Shown piece by piece: positions 1 through 5,082 of a DNA stretch of 5,082 nt (the stretch's first letter is position 1; every line of letters begins with the position of its first letter). Made by a program: the position numbers and the translations under genes. Location: positions 1-5,082 of the forward strand of contig CABPXX010000126.1 in the NCBI GenBank assembly GCA_902461475.1. Direction: 5' to 3'. Origin of the DNA: an uncultured Eubacteriales bacterium. GTDB taxonomy: Bacteria; Bacillota; Clostridia; Oscillospirales; Oscillospiraceae. The notes under the pieces were generated by a model that was given only the letters and a program-made list of their open reading frames with translations, did no database searches and was not told where the DNA came from.

Positions 1-191
1 AGCCTGGACAGGTTCCCCACGGCCCGGGTGCCGCCGCCGGCAAAGCCGCTCTTGCTGGGTTTTTCAGAAATGGCTGGGGACGGACTGGTCAATGGCATAC
101 TGCTCTCCTCCTGAGGGGATGAGGTACATCCCACGGTTATGGTACACATGGCCGCTGCCAGCAGCAGCGCAGCCAGTTTCTTGTTCTTCAC
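1..191 (-). CDS. Putative lipoprotein, N-terminal part only (gene runs off the left edge)
   Basis: Reading the minus strand from a GTG at 191-189 gives 63 codons plus two bases, open to the window edge. The product begins MKNKKLAALLLAAAMCTITVGC. It has a basic start (K2, K4, K5), a hydrophobic stretch at about residues 6-20, and a lipobox-like TVGC with Cys22 as the expected lipidated residue. After it comes a low-complexity Ser/Pro/Glu linker (about 23-48) and a Gly-rich stretch (about 49-55). This is the usual plan of a type II signal peptide with a flexible tether, so the mature protein should sit on the outer face of the membrane. Thr at -3 is less typical than Leu, but the other features fit. 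The start is set by AAGGAGGA nine bases upstream. The functional domain lies outside the window, so no function can be given. The gene is divergent from the Bce-type module; a link with it is only a possibility. Confidence 0.8.
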   Translation of the reverse strand, partial: MKNKKLAALLLAAAMCTITVGCTSSPQEESSMPLTSPSPAISEKPSKSGFAGGGTRAVGNLSR

Positions 192-200
192 GAGATTAGT

Positions 201-208
201 TCCTCCTT
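201..208 (-). promoter_or_regulatory. Shine-Dalgarno site of the lipoprotein gene
   Basis: The minus strand reads AAGGAGGA here, nine bases before the GTG at 191. This near-perfect anti-16S match decides the GTG start; no ATG lies at a suitable distance. Confidence 0.8.
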
Positions 209-228
209 ATGCCCACGGTAGAGGGCGG

Positions 229-251
229 GTGAATTCGCTTCGCTAATTCAC
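229..251 (-). other. Stem-loop in the lipoprotein 5' leader
   Basis: The arms GTGAATT and AATTCAC (229-235 and 245-251) are perfect complements. Two more G-C pairs can form inside after one mismatch, closing a GAA loop. The hairpin lies between the leader terminator and the ribosome binding site and is not followed by a T run, so it is not a terminator. An overlapping alternative pairs CGGGTG with CACCCG (226-231 with 259-264). It could shape the leader RNA, act as an operator, or belong to a dispersed repeat; the window cannot separate these. Confidence 0.45.
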
Positions 252-268
252 TAAACAACACCCGGCGC

Positions 269-298
269 AAAAAACGCCCCCATCTAGATGAGGGGACG
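269..298 (-). terminator. Intrinsic terminator inside the lipoprotein leader
   Basis: On the minus strand a GC-rich stem is followed at once by six T (269-274). CG (298-297) pairs with CG (276-275), CCCC (295-292) with GGGG (280-277), and CAT (290-288) with ATG (283-281), leaving a CTAG loop and single-base bulges at 296 and 291. The only minus-strand promoter seen upstream is at 348-376, and no gene lies between. The terminator would therefore stop transcription about 70 nt after the start and before the lipoprotein gene, which suggests attenuation or a short terminated RNA. Confidence 0.65.
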
Positions 299-341
299 CA
301 TCCTCAATCAACCAGGTATGTTCTGAAATTCTGGTTTATAC
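287..341 (-). promoter_or_regulatory. Candidate attenuator/riboswitch-like leader RNA: 5' hairpin and antiterminator
   Basis: Two structures precede the terminator in the predicted minus-strand transcript. The first is a hairpin with arms AACCAG (336-331) and CTGGTT (315-310) and a 15-nt loop. Next to it, GATTGAGG (309-302) can pair with CCTCATC (293-287) with one bulged T. That second helix uses the same CCTCAT bases the terminator stem needs, so the two folds exclude each other. This is the layout of a transcription attenuator or small riboswitch. I could not match it to T-box, TPP, SAM, preQ1, fluoride or purine consensus from memory. The short start ATG-CGT within it (303-301) has no properly spaced ribosome site, so a leader peptide is unlikely. 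What is sensed, if anything, is unknown. Confidence 0.45.
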
Positions 342-347
342 TCCTGC

Positions 348-376
348 ATTATAGGGCATGTTCCTTGATTTGTCAA
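348..376 (-). promoter_or_regulatory. Consensus sigma-A promoter for the lipoprotein leader
   Basis: The minus strand has TTGACA (376-371), a 17-bp spacer and TATAAT (353-348), a perfect match to the housekeeping consensus at the ideal spacing. Transcription should start near 341 and run leftward through the attenuator-like leader to the lipoprotein gene. Confidence 0.8.
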
Positions 377-566
377 TCCAACACATAAATTGACCTTTTC
401 CTCCCTCTTCTCTGTGGCATTCCTGTGATTTTTTCGTAAAATTAAAGAAAAATGTTGCAAAAATGTAAAGAATATAGGTTGATCCCTTTTTTATCCATTG
501 AAAATTGTTGTAATTTTTCAGTTTTCTGCCATAAAGCGGGATGGAATCCCTGTACCGGGAGCTACG
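377..566. other. AT-rich divergent intergenic region
   Basis: This stretch is far richer in A/T than the flanking genes, above all at 420-520, where short A and T tracts recur. I see no plausible gene in it: the long open frames that cross it lack ribosome sites and run antisense into the response regulator. It separates the leftward lipoprotein promoter from the rightward regulator promoter and holds one weak BceR-like site and the left arm of an inverted repeat. Confidence 0.6.
455..468 (+). promoter_or_regulatory. Weak BceR-like site
   Basis: TTGCA-AAAA-TGTAA matches the TNACA-N4-TGTAA motif of BceR-type regulators (recalled from the literature) except for G in place of the fixed A. It lies about 100 bp upstream of the regulator promoter and about 80 bp upstream of the lipoprotein promoter. 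The AT-rich surroundings make a chance match quite likely. Confidence 0.22.
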
Positions 567-575
567 TTGACAGGG
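548..575. repeat. Inverted repeat overlapping the regulator promoter -35
   Basis: CCCTGT (548-553) and ACAGGG (570-575) are perfect complements, 22 bp apart start to start, about two helical turns. The right arm overlaps the end of the -35 TTGACA (567-572). It lies upstream of the predicted transcription start, so it would act as DNA, for instance as an operator, rather than in RNA. Short arms keep this tentative. Confidence 0.3.
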
Positions 576-595
576 CGGGGGAAAGCACCTAAAAT
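567..595 (+). promoter_or_regulatory. Sigma-A promoter for the response regulator/kinase operon
   Basis: TTGACA (567-572), a 17-bp spacer and TAAAAT (590-595) give 11 of 12 consensus bases at ideal spacing. Transcription should start near 602, leaving a leader of about 38 nt before the ATG at 640. Its strength suggests constitutive expression, as is usual for the regulator genes of Bce-type modules. Confidence 0.75.
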
Positions 596-596
596 G

Positions 597-624
597 GAGG
601 GGATACCACCCCCTCAAGCGGGGG
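597..624 (+). promoter_or_regulatory. Hairpin-forming stretch in the response regulator leader
   Basis: Two pairings share the same C run. GAGGGG (597-602) can pair with CCCCTC (610-615), and CCCCC (609-613) can pair with GGGGG (620-624). Since transcription is predicted to start near 602, only the second is likely in the main mRNA. It ends just before the Shine-Dalgarno AAGGAG (626-631), where it could lower or tune ribosome access. No T run follows, so it is not a terminator. Confidence 0.35.
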
Positions 625-639
625 AAAGGAGCGAAGCGC

Positions 640-1311
640 ATGTATCGAATTCTAATTGTAGAGGATGATCGGGGCATTGCCGGTGCGGTGCAGACCCAGC
701 TGGAGGCCTGGGGGCTGGAGGCCAAATGCGTCTCCGACTTCCGCAACGTGCTGGGGGAGTTTGCCCAGTACCAGCCCCACCTGGTGCTCATGGACATCGG
801 GCTGCCCTTTTTCAACGGCTTCCACTGGTGCAGCCAGATCCGCACCGTCTCCCAGGTGCCCATTGTCTTTCTCTCCTCCGCCTCGGACAACATGAACCTG
901 GTGATGGCCATGAACATGGGGGCGGACGACTTCATCGCCAAGCCCTTTGACCAGGGGGTACTCATCGCCAAGGTGCAGGCCATGCTCCGCCGGGCCTACG
1001 ACTATGCCGGAGCGGTGCCGGTACTGGAGCACCGGGGGGCCATGTTCAACACGGGAGACGGCACCCTCACCTATCAGGGGGAGAACATCGACCTGACGAA
1101 AAATGAGTACCGCATCCTTCTGGCCCTGATGCAAAGCAAGGGCAGCGTGGTCAGCCGGGAGCGGCTGATGGAGCTTCTCTGGGAAGGGGACAGCTTTGTG
1201 GACGAGAACACCCTGACGGTGAATGTCAACCGCCTGCGCAAGAAGTTGGACGGGGCGGGGCTGAAGGCCTTCATCACCACCAAGTTCGGGGTGGGCTATC
1301 TCATCTCTTAA
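640..1311 (+). CDS. OmpR-family response regulator, BceR-like
   Basis: This 223-residue protein is of normal length for an OmpR/PhoB-type regulator. The receiver domain (about 1-115) shows the acidic pair D9/D10, the phospho-acceptor D52 in LVLMDIGLP, the Ser switch position in FLSSAS (about 79-80), aromatic F98, and K101 in AKPF. The winged-helix DNA-binding domain (about 125-223) contains LTKNEYRILLAL, the recognition-helix region ENTLTVNVNRLRKKL, and the C-terminal hairpin ending GVGYLIS. The receiver wording (PIVFLSSASDNMN...MGADDFIAKPF) resembles the BceR group, and a BceAB-like transporter follows. The ATG at 640 has AAGGAG eight bases upstream. It should be phosphorylated by the kinase encoded 13 bp downstream and activate the transporter promoter at 2367-2395. 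No key residue is missing. I give no gene symbol because orthology to a named member (bceR, psdR, braR and others) cannot be settled here. Confidence 0.93.
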   Translation: MYRILIVEDDRGIAGAVQTQLEAWGLEAKCVSDFRNVLGEFAQYQPHLVLMDIGLPFFNGFHWCSQIRTVSQVPIVFLSSASDNMNLVMAMNMGADDFIAKPFDQGVLIAKVQAMLRRAYDYAGAVPVLEHRGAMFNTGDGTLTYQGENIDLTKNEYRILLALMQSKGSVVSRERLMELLWEGDSFVDENTLTVNVNRLRKKLDGAGLKAFITTKFGVGYLIS

Positions 1312-1324
1312 TAAGGAGGACGTC

Positions 1325-2317
1325 ATGAGGTTCCTAAAAACCTATCTGAGGGACCGCCTTCCGGCGGTGGGGATTTTCATTCTCTTATCCCTCATCTTTC
1401 TCACCGTGTTTGCCCTGTACCGACTGCCCATGGCCGCGGTGCTCTACCCGGTGGGGCTGTGCGCCGTGCTGGGGTGCGTGTTTTTGGGGCTGGACATCCG
1501 GCGAGCCCGGGAGCGGCACCGCCGCCTGGAGCAGCTCTCCCAGCTGTCTGGGGCGGTGATGGGGGAGTTTCCCCTGCCCATCAACCAGGACCACCGGGAC
1601 TACCAGCACATCATCCAGCTGCTGCGGGCTGAGCAGGTCCAGCGGGAAGGGGAGATGCAGCGCCGCTATGAGGACATGGTGGACTACTACACCGTGTGGG
1701 CCCACCAGATCAAGACCCCCATTGCCTCCATGCGCCTGACTCTCCAGAGCCAGGACTCCCCCACCGCCCGGCAGCAGCTGGAGGAACTGCAGCGCATCGA
1801 GCAGTATGTGGAGATGGTGCTGGCCTTCCTCCGCCTGGACTCGGAGTCCACCGACTACCTGTTCCGGGAGTACGAGCTGGACGGCATTCTCCGGGGAGCG
1901 GTGCGCAAGTTCTCCACCCAGTTCATCCGCCGCCACATTGCCCTGCACTATGAGCCCACGGGGCTGCGGGTGCTCACCGATGAGAAGGGACTGAGTTTCG
2001 TGGTGGAGCAGGTGCTGTCCAACGCCCTAAAGTATACCCCTGACGGGGGCGAGGTGTGGCTGGAGCTGGAGGAGAGCGCCACCCTGTGCATCCGGGACAA
2101 CGGCATGGGCATCGCCGCTGAGGACCTGCCCCGCATCTTCCAAAAGGGGTACACCGGGTACAATGGCCGGGCGGACAAGAAGGCCAGCGGCCTGGGGCTG
2201 TACCTGTGCCGCCGCATCTGCCAGAGCCTGGGCCATACCATCACTGCCCAGTCTGTGGCGGGGGAGGGCACCACCATCCACATCGGTTTGGAGCGGGAAC
2301 AGCGGTGGCTGGAGTGA
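1325..2317 (+). CDS. Intramembrane-sensing histidine kinase, BceS-like
   Basis: The protein has 330 residues, the compact size of intramembrane-sensing kinases. Two membrane helices (about 14-32 and 36-56) are joined by only a few residues, so it has no extracellular sensor domain. A charged linker (about 57-120) leads to the H-box, with the phosphorylated H127 in WAHQIKTPI. The ATPase domain shows the N-box at N233 (VLSNALKYTPDGG), the G1 box D258-N-G-M-G262, an F-box-like RIFQKGYTG (270-278) and the G2 box GLGLYL (289-294). All catalytic motifs are present. AAGGAGGA lies five bases before the ATG, and the start is 13 bp after the regulator's stop, so the two are co-transcribed. In this family the kinase forms a complex with the BceAB transporter and receives the peptide signal from it. 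The partner is probably the transporter encoded directly downstream. Confidence 0.93.
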   Translation: MRFLKTYLRDRLPAVGIFILLSLIFLTVFALYRLPMAAVLYPVGLCAVLGCVFLGLDIRRARERHRRLEQLSQLSGAVMGEFPLPINQDHRDYQHIIQLLRAEQVQREGEMQRRYEDMVDYYTVWAHQIKTPIASMRLTLQSQDSPTARQQLEELQRIEQYVEMVLAFLRLDSESTDYLFREYELDGILRGAVRKFSTQFIRRHIALHYEPTGLRVLTDEKGLSFVVEQVLSNALKYTPDGGEVWLELEESATLCIRDNGMGIAAEDLPRIFQKGYTGYNGRADKKASGLGLYLCRRICQSLGHTITAQSVAGEGTTIHIGLEREQRWLE

Positions 2318-2321
2318 CTTG

Positions 2322-2335
2322 TGACAAAAGTGTAA
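2322..2335 (+). promoter_or_regulatory. BceR-type operator upstream of the transporter genes
   Basis: TGACA-AAAG-TGTAA is an exact match to TNACA-N4-TGTAA, the motif I recall for BceR-like regulators of Bacillota. It begins five bases after the kinase stop codon and is centred about 73 bp before the predicted start of transporter transcription. Its position before a promoter with a poor -35 is what an activator site should look like. Confidence 0.7.
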
Positions 2336-2357
2336 GAAGTGGAGGCCAAAGTGTAAG
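2327..2357 (+). repeat. Direct repeat AAAGTGTAAG, possible secondary regulator half-site
   Basis: AAAGTGTAAG occurs at 2327-2336 and again at 2348-2357, 21 bp apart, so both lie on the same face of the DNA. The first copy is the right half of the full operator. The second has no matching left arm (AGGCC at 2343-2347) and ends nine bases before the -35. A main site followed by a weaker secondary site has been described for Bce-type promoters of Bacillus (from memory). Confidence 0.6.
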
Positions 2358-2366
2358 GAGATGCCA

Positions 2367-2395
2367 TGGAGAGGCGGGGTTCTCCCGGCTATAAT
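2367..2395 (+). promoter_or_regulatory. Promoter of the transporter genes, activator-dependent type
   Basis: A perfect -10 TATAAT (2390-2395) has, 17 bp upstream, only TGGAGA (2367-2372; four of six consensus bases) as -35. A weak -35 with regulator sites just upstream suggests induction by the phosphorylated response regulator. Transcription should start near 2402, 26 nt before the ATPase ATG. Confidence 0.65.
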
Positions 2396-2427
2396 AAGGG
2401 TGTAAACAGCAAAGGAGGAACCGCTCT

Positions 2428-3192
2428 ATGAGTATTTTGGAAGTACAGAGCTTACAGAAGGTCTACACCACCCGCTTTGGCGGCACCCAGGTGCAGGCGC
2501 TGAAAAATGTCACCTTCCACGTGGAGGAAGGGGAGTATGTGGCCATCATGGGAGAGTCTGGCTCCGGCAAGACCACCCTTTTGAATATCCTGGCGGCGCT
2601 GGATAAGCCCACTGGGGGCCTGGTGAAGCTGGACGGCCAGGAGCTGGGCAAAATCCGGGAGTCTGAGGTGGCGGCCTTCCGCCGGGACCACCTGGGCTTT
2701 GTGTTCCAGGACTTCAACCTGCTGGACACCTTCTCCCTGGAGGACAACATCTACCTGCCCCTGGTGCTCTCGGGCAAGCAGCCCAGCGAGATGAAGCAGC
2801 GCCTGGTGCCTCTGGCGGCCCAGCTGGGCATTGCCCACCTGCTGAAAAAGTACCCCTATGAGGTGTCCGGCGGCCAGAAGCAGCGGGCAGCTGTGGCCCG
2901 GGCCCTCATCACCAACCCCCGCCTCATCCTGGCCGACGAGCCCACCGGTGCTCTGGACTCCAAGGCCACCGACGAGCTGCTGCGGCTGTTTGGCGACATC
3001 AACGCCCAGGGACAGACCATTCTGATGGTCACCCACTCGGTGAAGGCGGCCAGCCACGCCGGACGGGTGCTCTTCATCAAGGACGGCGAGCTGTTCCACC
3101 AGATCTACCGGGGCGAGAGCACGGAAAACCAGTTCTACCAGAAGATTTCCGACGCCCTCACCCTGTTGACCACAGGTGGTGAGCGGGCATGA
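2428..3192 (+). CDS. ABC transporter ATP-binding protein, BceA-like
   Basis: This 254-residue cytoplasmic ATPase powers the BceB-like permease encoded next. Motifs in order are Walker A GESGSGKT (42-49), the Q-loop Q94 in FVFQDFNLL, the signature VSGGQKQR (146-153), Walker B LILAD (166-170) with catalytic E171, the D-loop ALDS (175-178) and the switch H203 in MVTHS. All are intact. The wording (ADEPTGALDS, FVFQDFNLLDTFS) is typical of the MacB/LolD/BceA branch, whose members act in mechanotransmission or substrate release rather than in classical import. The length of about 250 residues, with a C-terminal extension past the core, fits BceA. A strong AGGAGG lies nine bases before the ATG. The stop codon overlaps the permease start (ATGA), implying translational coupling and equal subunit supply. 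Its promoter carries a BceR-type operator. Confidence 0.94.
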   Translation: MSILEVQSLQKVYTTRFGGTQVQALKNVTFHVEEGEYVAIMGESGSGKTTLLNILAALDKPTGGLVKLDGQELGKIRESEVAAFRRDHLGFVFQDFNLLDTFSLEDNIYLPLVLSGKQPSEMKQRLVPLAAQLGIAHLLKKYPYEVSGGQKQRAAVARALITNPRLILADEPTGALDSKATDELLRLFGDINAQGQTILMVTHSVKAASHAGRVLFIKDGELFHQIYRGESTENQFYQKISDALTLLTTGGERA

Positions 3193-5082
3193 GACTGGGA
3201 TTTTATCGCCGCCTGGCGTGGACGGGCATCCGTCAAAACAAGAAGATGTACCTGCCCTACATCCTGGCCTGCATCGGCGTGGTGATGGTCTGCTACATCG
3301 TCTCCTTCCTGGGGCAGTCTCCTGCCCTGGCTGGGATGGCTGGAGGACGCACGGCCCAGAGCTTTTTGGGTATGGGCTTCGGGGTCATGTGTGTGTTCTC
3401 CACCATCTTCCTCTTCTACACCAACTCCTTCCTCATCCGCAGAAGAAAGAAGGAGTTCGGCCTGTACAACATTCTGGGTATGGGCAAACGGCACCTGGCT
3501 TTGGTGCTGCTGTGGGAGACCGTGATCATCGCGGCCATCACTCTGGTGGTGGGCCTGTTCTGCGGCGTGCTCTTCTCCAAGGTGGCCGAGCTGGCCCTCA
3601 CCCGCATTCTGGACGGTGGGGTCACCTACACCATGACGGTGGAGCTGAACTCCGTGATCAGCACTGTGGTGCTGTTTCTGGTGATTTTCGGCCTCGTTTT
3701 CCTCAACACCCTGCGTCAAATCCACCTCACCAGCCCCATTGCCCTGCTGCGCAGTGAGAACGCCGGAGAGAAGCCGCCCCGTGCCAACTGGATCTTCGCT
3801 CTGCTGGGCCTGGTGGTGCTGGCCGGGGCCTACTACTGGGCCATCACCGTGAAAGACCCCATTACCGCCATGATTGGCTTCTTCATCGCGGTGGCCATGG
3901 TGGTGGTGGGCACCGTGACCCTGTGCCGCCTGCTGCAAAAGAATAAGCGGTACTATTACAAGACCAACCACTTCGTGTCGGTGTCCTCCATGGTCTACCG
4001 CATGAAGCGCAACGGCGCGGGTCTGGCCTCCATCTGCATCCTGTGCACCATGGTGCTGGTGATGATCTCCTCCACCTCCTGCCTGTACATCGGCATTGAG
4101 GACAGCATCCGCAACCGTTACCCCCGCCACATCAATCTGGACGGCATGGTGGATACCGTGGACACCCTCACCGATGAGCGCCTGGACCAGGTGCGAGCCC
4201 TGGCGGAGGAGACGGTGGAGCGCTACGATGCCACCATGAGCAACGTGGTGGACTACCGGGTGGCGGGCTTTGTGGGCATCCAGCGGGAGGACCATTTTGT
4301 CCTAGAGAATACCTTCCAAAACTCCTATAACGTGGAGGACATGGCCAACACCTGGCAGGTGTTTGTGGTGCCCCTGGAGGACTACAACCAGCTCATGGGC
4401 AAGCACGAGGAACTGGTGAAGGGGGAGACCCTGGTGTTCACCACCAAGGAGATGAGCTATTCCTACGATACTCTGACCCTGGGGGACGGCCTCACCCTGT
4501 CGGTGGCCAAACAGGTGGACTCCTTTGCCGACAACGGGGTGGACGCCATGCAGATTGTCCCCTCCATCTACCTCTTCGTCCCCGATTTCTCCAGCGTCAT
4601 GGACCGCCTGGGGGAGATGTCCGAGGGAAGCGAGCAGTTCATTAGCCCCCACTGGTTCTACGGCTTTGACCTCAACTGTGACGACGAGACCCAGAAGAGC
4701 ATTGCCCAGGACCTGCAACAAGAACTGCGAGACATGGAAATTTCCGCAGGAGACGAGGAGTTTTTCCACGTCTTGCTGGAGGCGGCAGCCCAGGAGCGGG
4801 CGGATACCTACGGCCTGTATGGCGGCCTCTTCTTCTTGGGAATCCTGCTGGGTGTGGTGTTCATCCTGGCGGCGGTGCTCATCATCTACTACAAGCAGAT
4901 CTGTGAGGGATATGAGGACCAGGCCCGGTTTGACATCATGCAAAAGGTGGGCATGACCAAGGTGGAGATCCGCAAGAGCATCAACTCCCAGGTGCTCACC
5001 GTGTTCTTCCTGCCGCTGCTCATGGCCGGGGCCCACTTGGCCTTTGCTTTCCCCCTTATCCGCAAGCTGCTGCTGCTGTTGG
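3189..5082 (+). CDS. ABC transporter permease, BceB-like (FtsX family), C-terminal end missing
   Basis: The frame opens at the ATG overlapping the ATPase stop and stays open for 631 codons plus one base to the window edge. Most of the protein is present; BceB-like permeases are typically about 620-680 residues with ten membrane helices. Likely helices are about 22-42, 58-83, 103-129, 154-174, 200-219, 225-246, 276-300, 542-568 and 600-624, with the tenth just beyond the end. A large hydrophilic segment (about 301-540) between helices 7 and 8 is the hallmark extracellular domain that binds peptide antibiotics. Two FtsX-type halves carry the cytoplasmic coupling motif: RRRKKEFGLYNILGMGK (84-100) and RFDIMQKVGMTK (580-591). 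A weak AGGTGG lies nine bases before the ATG; coupling to the ATPase gene probably drives translation. It should form a membrane complex with the ATPase and the kinase, giving peptide resistance and signalling. The substrate is unknown. Confidence 0.93.
   Translation, partial: MRLGFYRRLAWTGIRQNKKMYLPYILACIGVVMVCYIVSFLGQSPALAGMAGGRTAQSFLGMGFGVMCVFSTIFLFYTNSFLIRRRKKEFGLYNILGMGKRHLALVLLWETVIIAAITLVVGLFCGVLFSKVAELALTRILDGGVTYTMTVELNSVISTVVLFLVIFGLVFLNTLRQIHLTSPIALLRSENAGEKPPRANWIFALLGLVVLAGAYYWAITVKDPITAMIGFFIAVAMVVVGTVTLCRLLQKNKRYYYKTNHFVSVSSMVYRMKRNGAGLASICILCTMVLVMISSTSCLYIGIEDSIRNRYPRHINLDGMVDTVDTLTDERLDQVRALAEETVERYDATMSNVVDYRVAGFVGIQREDHFVLENTFQNSYNVEDMANTWQVFVVPLEDYNQLMGKHEELVKGETLVFTTKEMSYSYDTLTLGDGLTLSVAKQVDSFADNGVDAMQIVPSIYLFVPDFSSVMDRLGEMSEGSEQFISPHWFYGFDLNCDDETQKSIAQDLQQELRDMEISAGDEEFFHVLLEAAAQERADTYGLYGGLFFLGILLGVVFILAAVLIIYYKQICEGYEDQARFDIMQKVGMTKVEIRKSINSQVLTVFFLPLLMAGAHLAFAFPLIRKLLLLL

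Noticed and set aside
286..303. Micro-ORF ATG-CGT-CCC-CTC-ATC-TAG in the lipoprotein leader (minus strand) as a leader peptide
   Set aside because: The only purine-rich GAGG touches the ATG with no spacing for a ribosome, and the five codons show no run of a regulatory amino acid.
498..535. Possible plus-strand promoter TTGTAA with CATAAA
   Set aside because: Both hexamers match poorly, and a near-consensus promoter at 567-595 lies closer to the gene.
575..628. An 11-bp direct repeat GCGGGGGAAAG at 575-585 and 618-628
   Set aside because: One copy is promoter spacer and the other runs into the ribosome site. Both are purine-rich and simple, so chance similarity is the easiest explanation.
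336..983. A 215-codon minus-strand frame crossing the intergenic region
   Set aside because: It runs antisense through half of the regulator and then through the AT-rich intergenic DNA and the consensus lipoprotein promoter, with no ribosome site.
652..1326. A 224-codon minus-strand frame opposite the response regulator
   Set aside because: The plus-strand regulator has every receiver and winged-helix motif; the antisense frame has none and is a codon-bias artefact.
2375..2400. CGGG/CCCG inverted repeat after the kinase gene as a possible terminator
   Set aside because: The stem is only four pairs, no T run follows, and it lies in the spacer of the transporter promoter. Read-through from the kinase gene into the transporter genes is therefore possible.
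3135..4295. A 386-codon open frame on the minus strand, very rich in His, Gly and Gln
   Set aside because: It lies fully antisense to the well-supported ATPase end and permease. Its composition is what GC-rich, third-position-biased coding DNA gives on the opposite strand, and it has no ribosome site or recognisable domain.
4302..5036. A 244-codon open frame on the minus strand
   Set aside because: It is antisense to the permease, with the same biased composition and no start signal. The permease reading has FtsX motifs and membrane helices.

Overview
The window carries a Bce-type antimicrobial-peptide sensing and detoxification locus. The high GC content of the genes, C/G-ending codons, strong AGGAGG ribosome binding sites and the module type (an intramembrane-sensing kinase with a BceAB-like transporter) point to a Gram-positive Bacillota. 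A GC-rich gut clostridium of the Oscillospiraceae type (Flavonifractor/Oscillibacter-like) is my best guess; this is inference from composition and family, not from a marker gene.

Layout. Positions 1-191 on the minus strand hold the first 63 codons of a lipoprotein gene that runs off the left edge. Its leader (about 192-342) starts from a consensus promoter (348-376) and contains an intrinsic terminator (269-298) with a competing upstream hairpin, so it reads as an attenuator. An AT-rich divergent intergenic region follows. A plus-strand promoter (567-595) drives a response regulator (640-1311) and a 330-residue histidine kinase (1325-2317). A 110-bp gap after the kinase holds a BceR-type operator and a second promoter. 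It is followed by the ABC ATPase (2428-3192) and, overlapping it by 4 nt, the permease (3189 to beyond 5082, truncated by the window end).

How the parts work together. In this family the kinase has almost no extracellular part and senses through the transporter. The permease's large extracellular domain recognises peptide antibiotics that bind lipid II cycle intermediates. Transporter activity is passed to the kinase, which phosphorylates the regulator, and the regulator activates the transporter promoter. The DNA fits this: the regulator/kinase promoter looks strong and constitutive (TTGACA-17-TAAAAT), while the transporter promoter has a poor -35, a good -10, and a perfect TNACA-N4-TGTAA site plus a second half-site 21 bp downstream. 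The substrate cannot be read from the sequence.

The least explained part is the left side: the unknown divergent lipoprotein and its attenuator-like leader, which matches no riboswitch class I could recognise.
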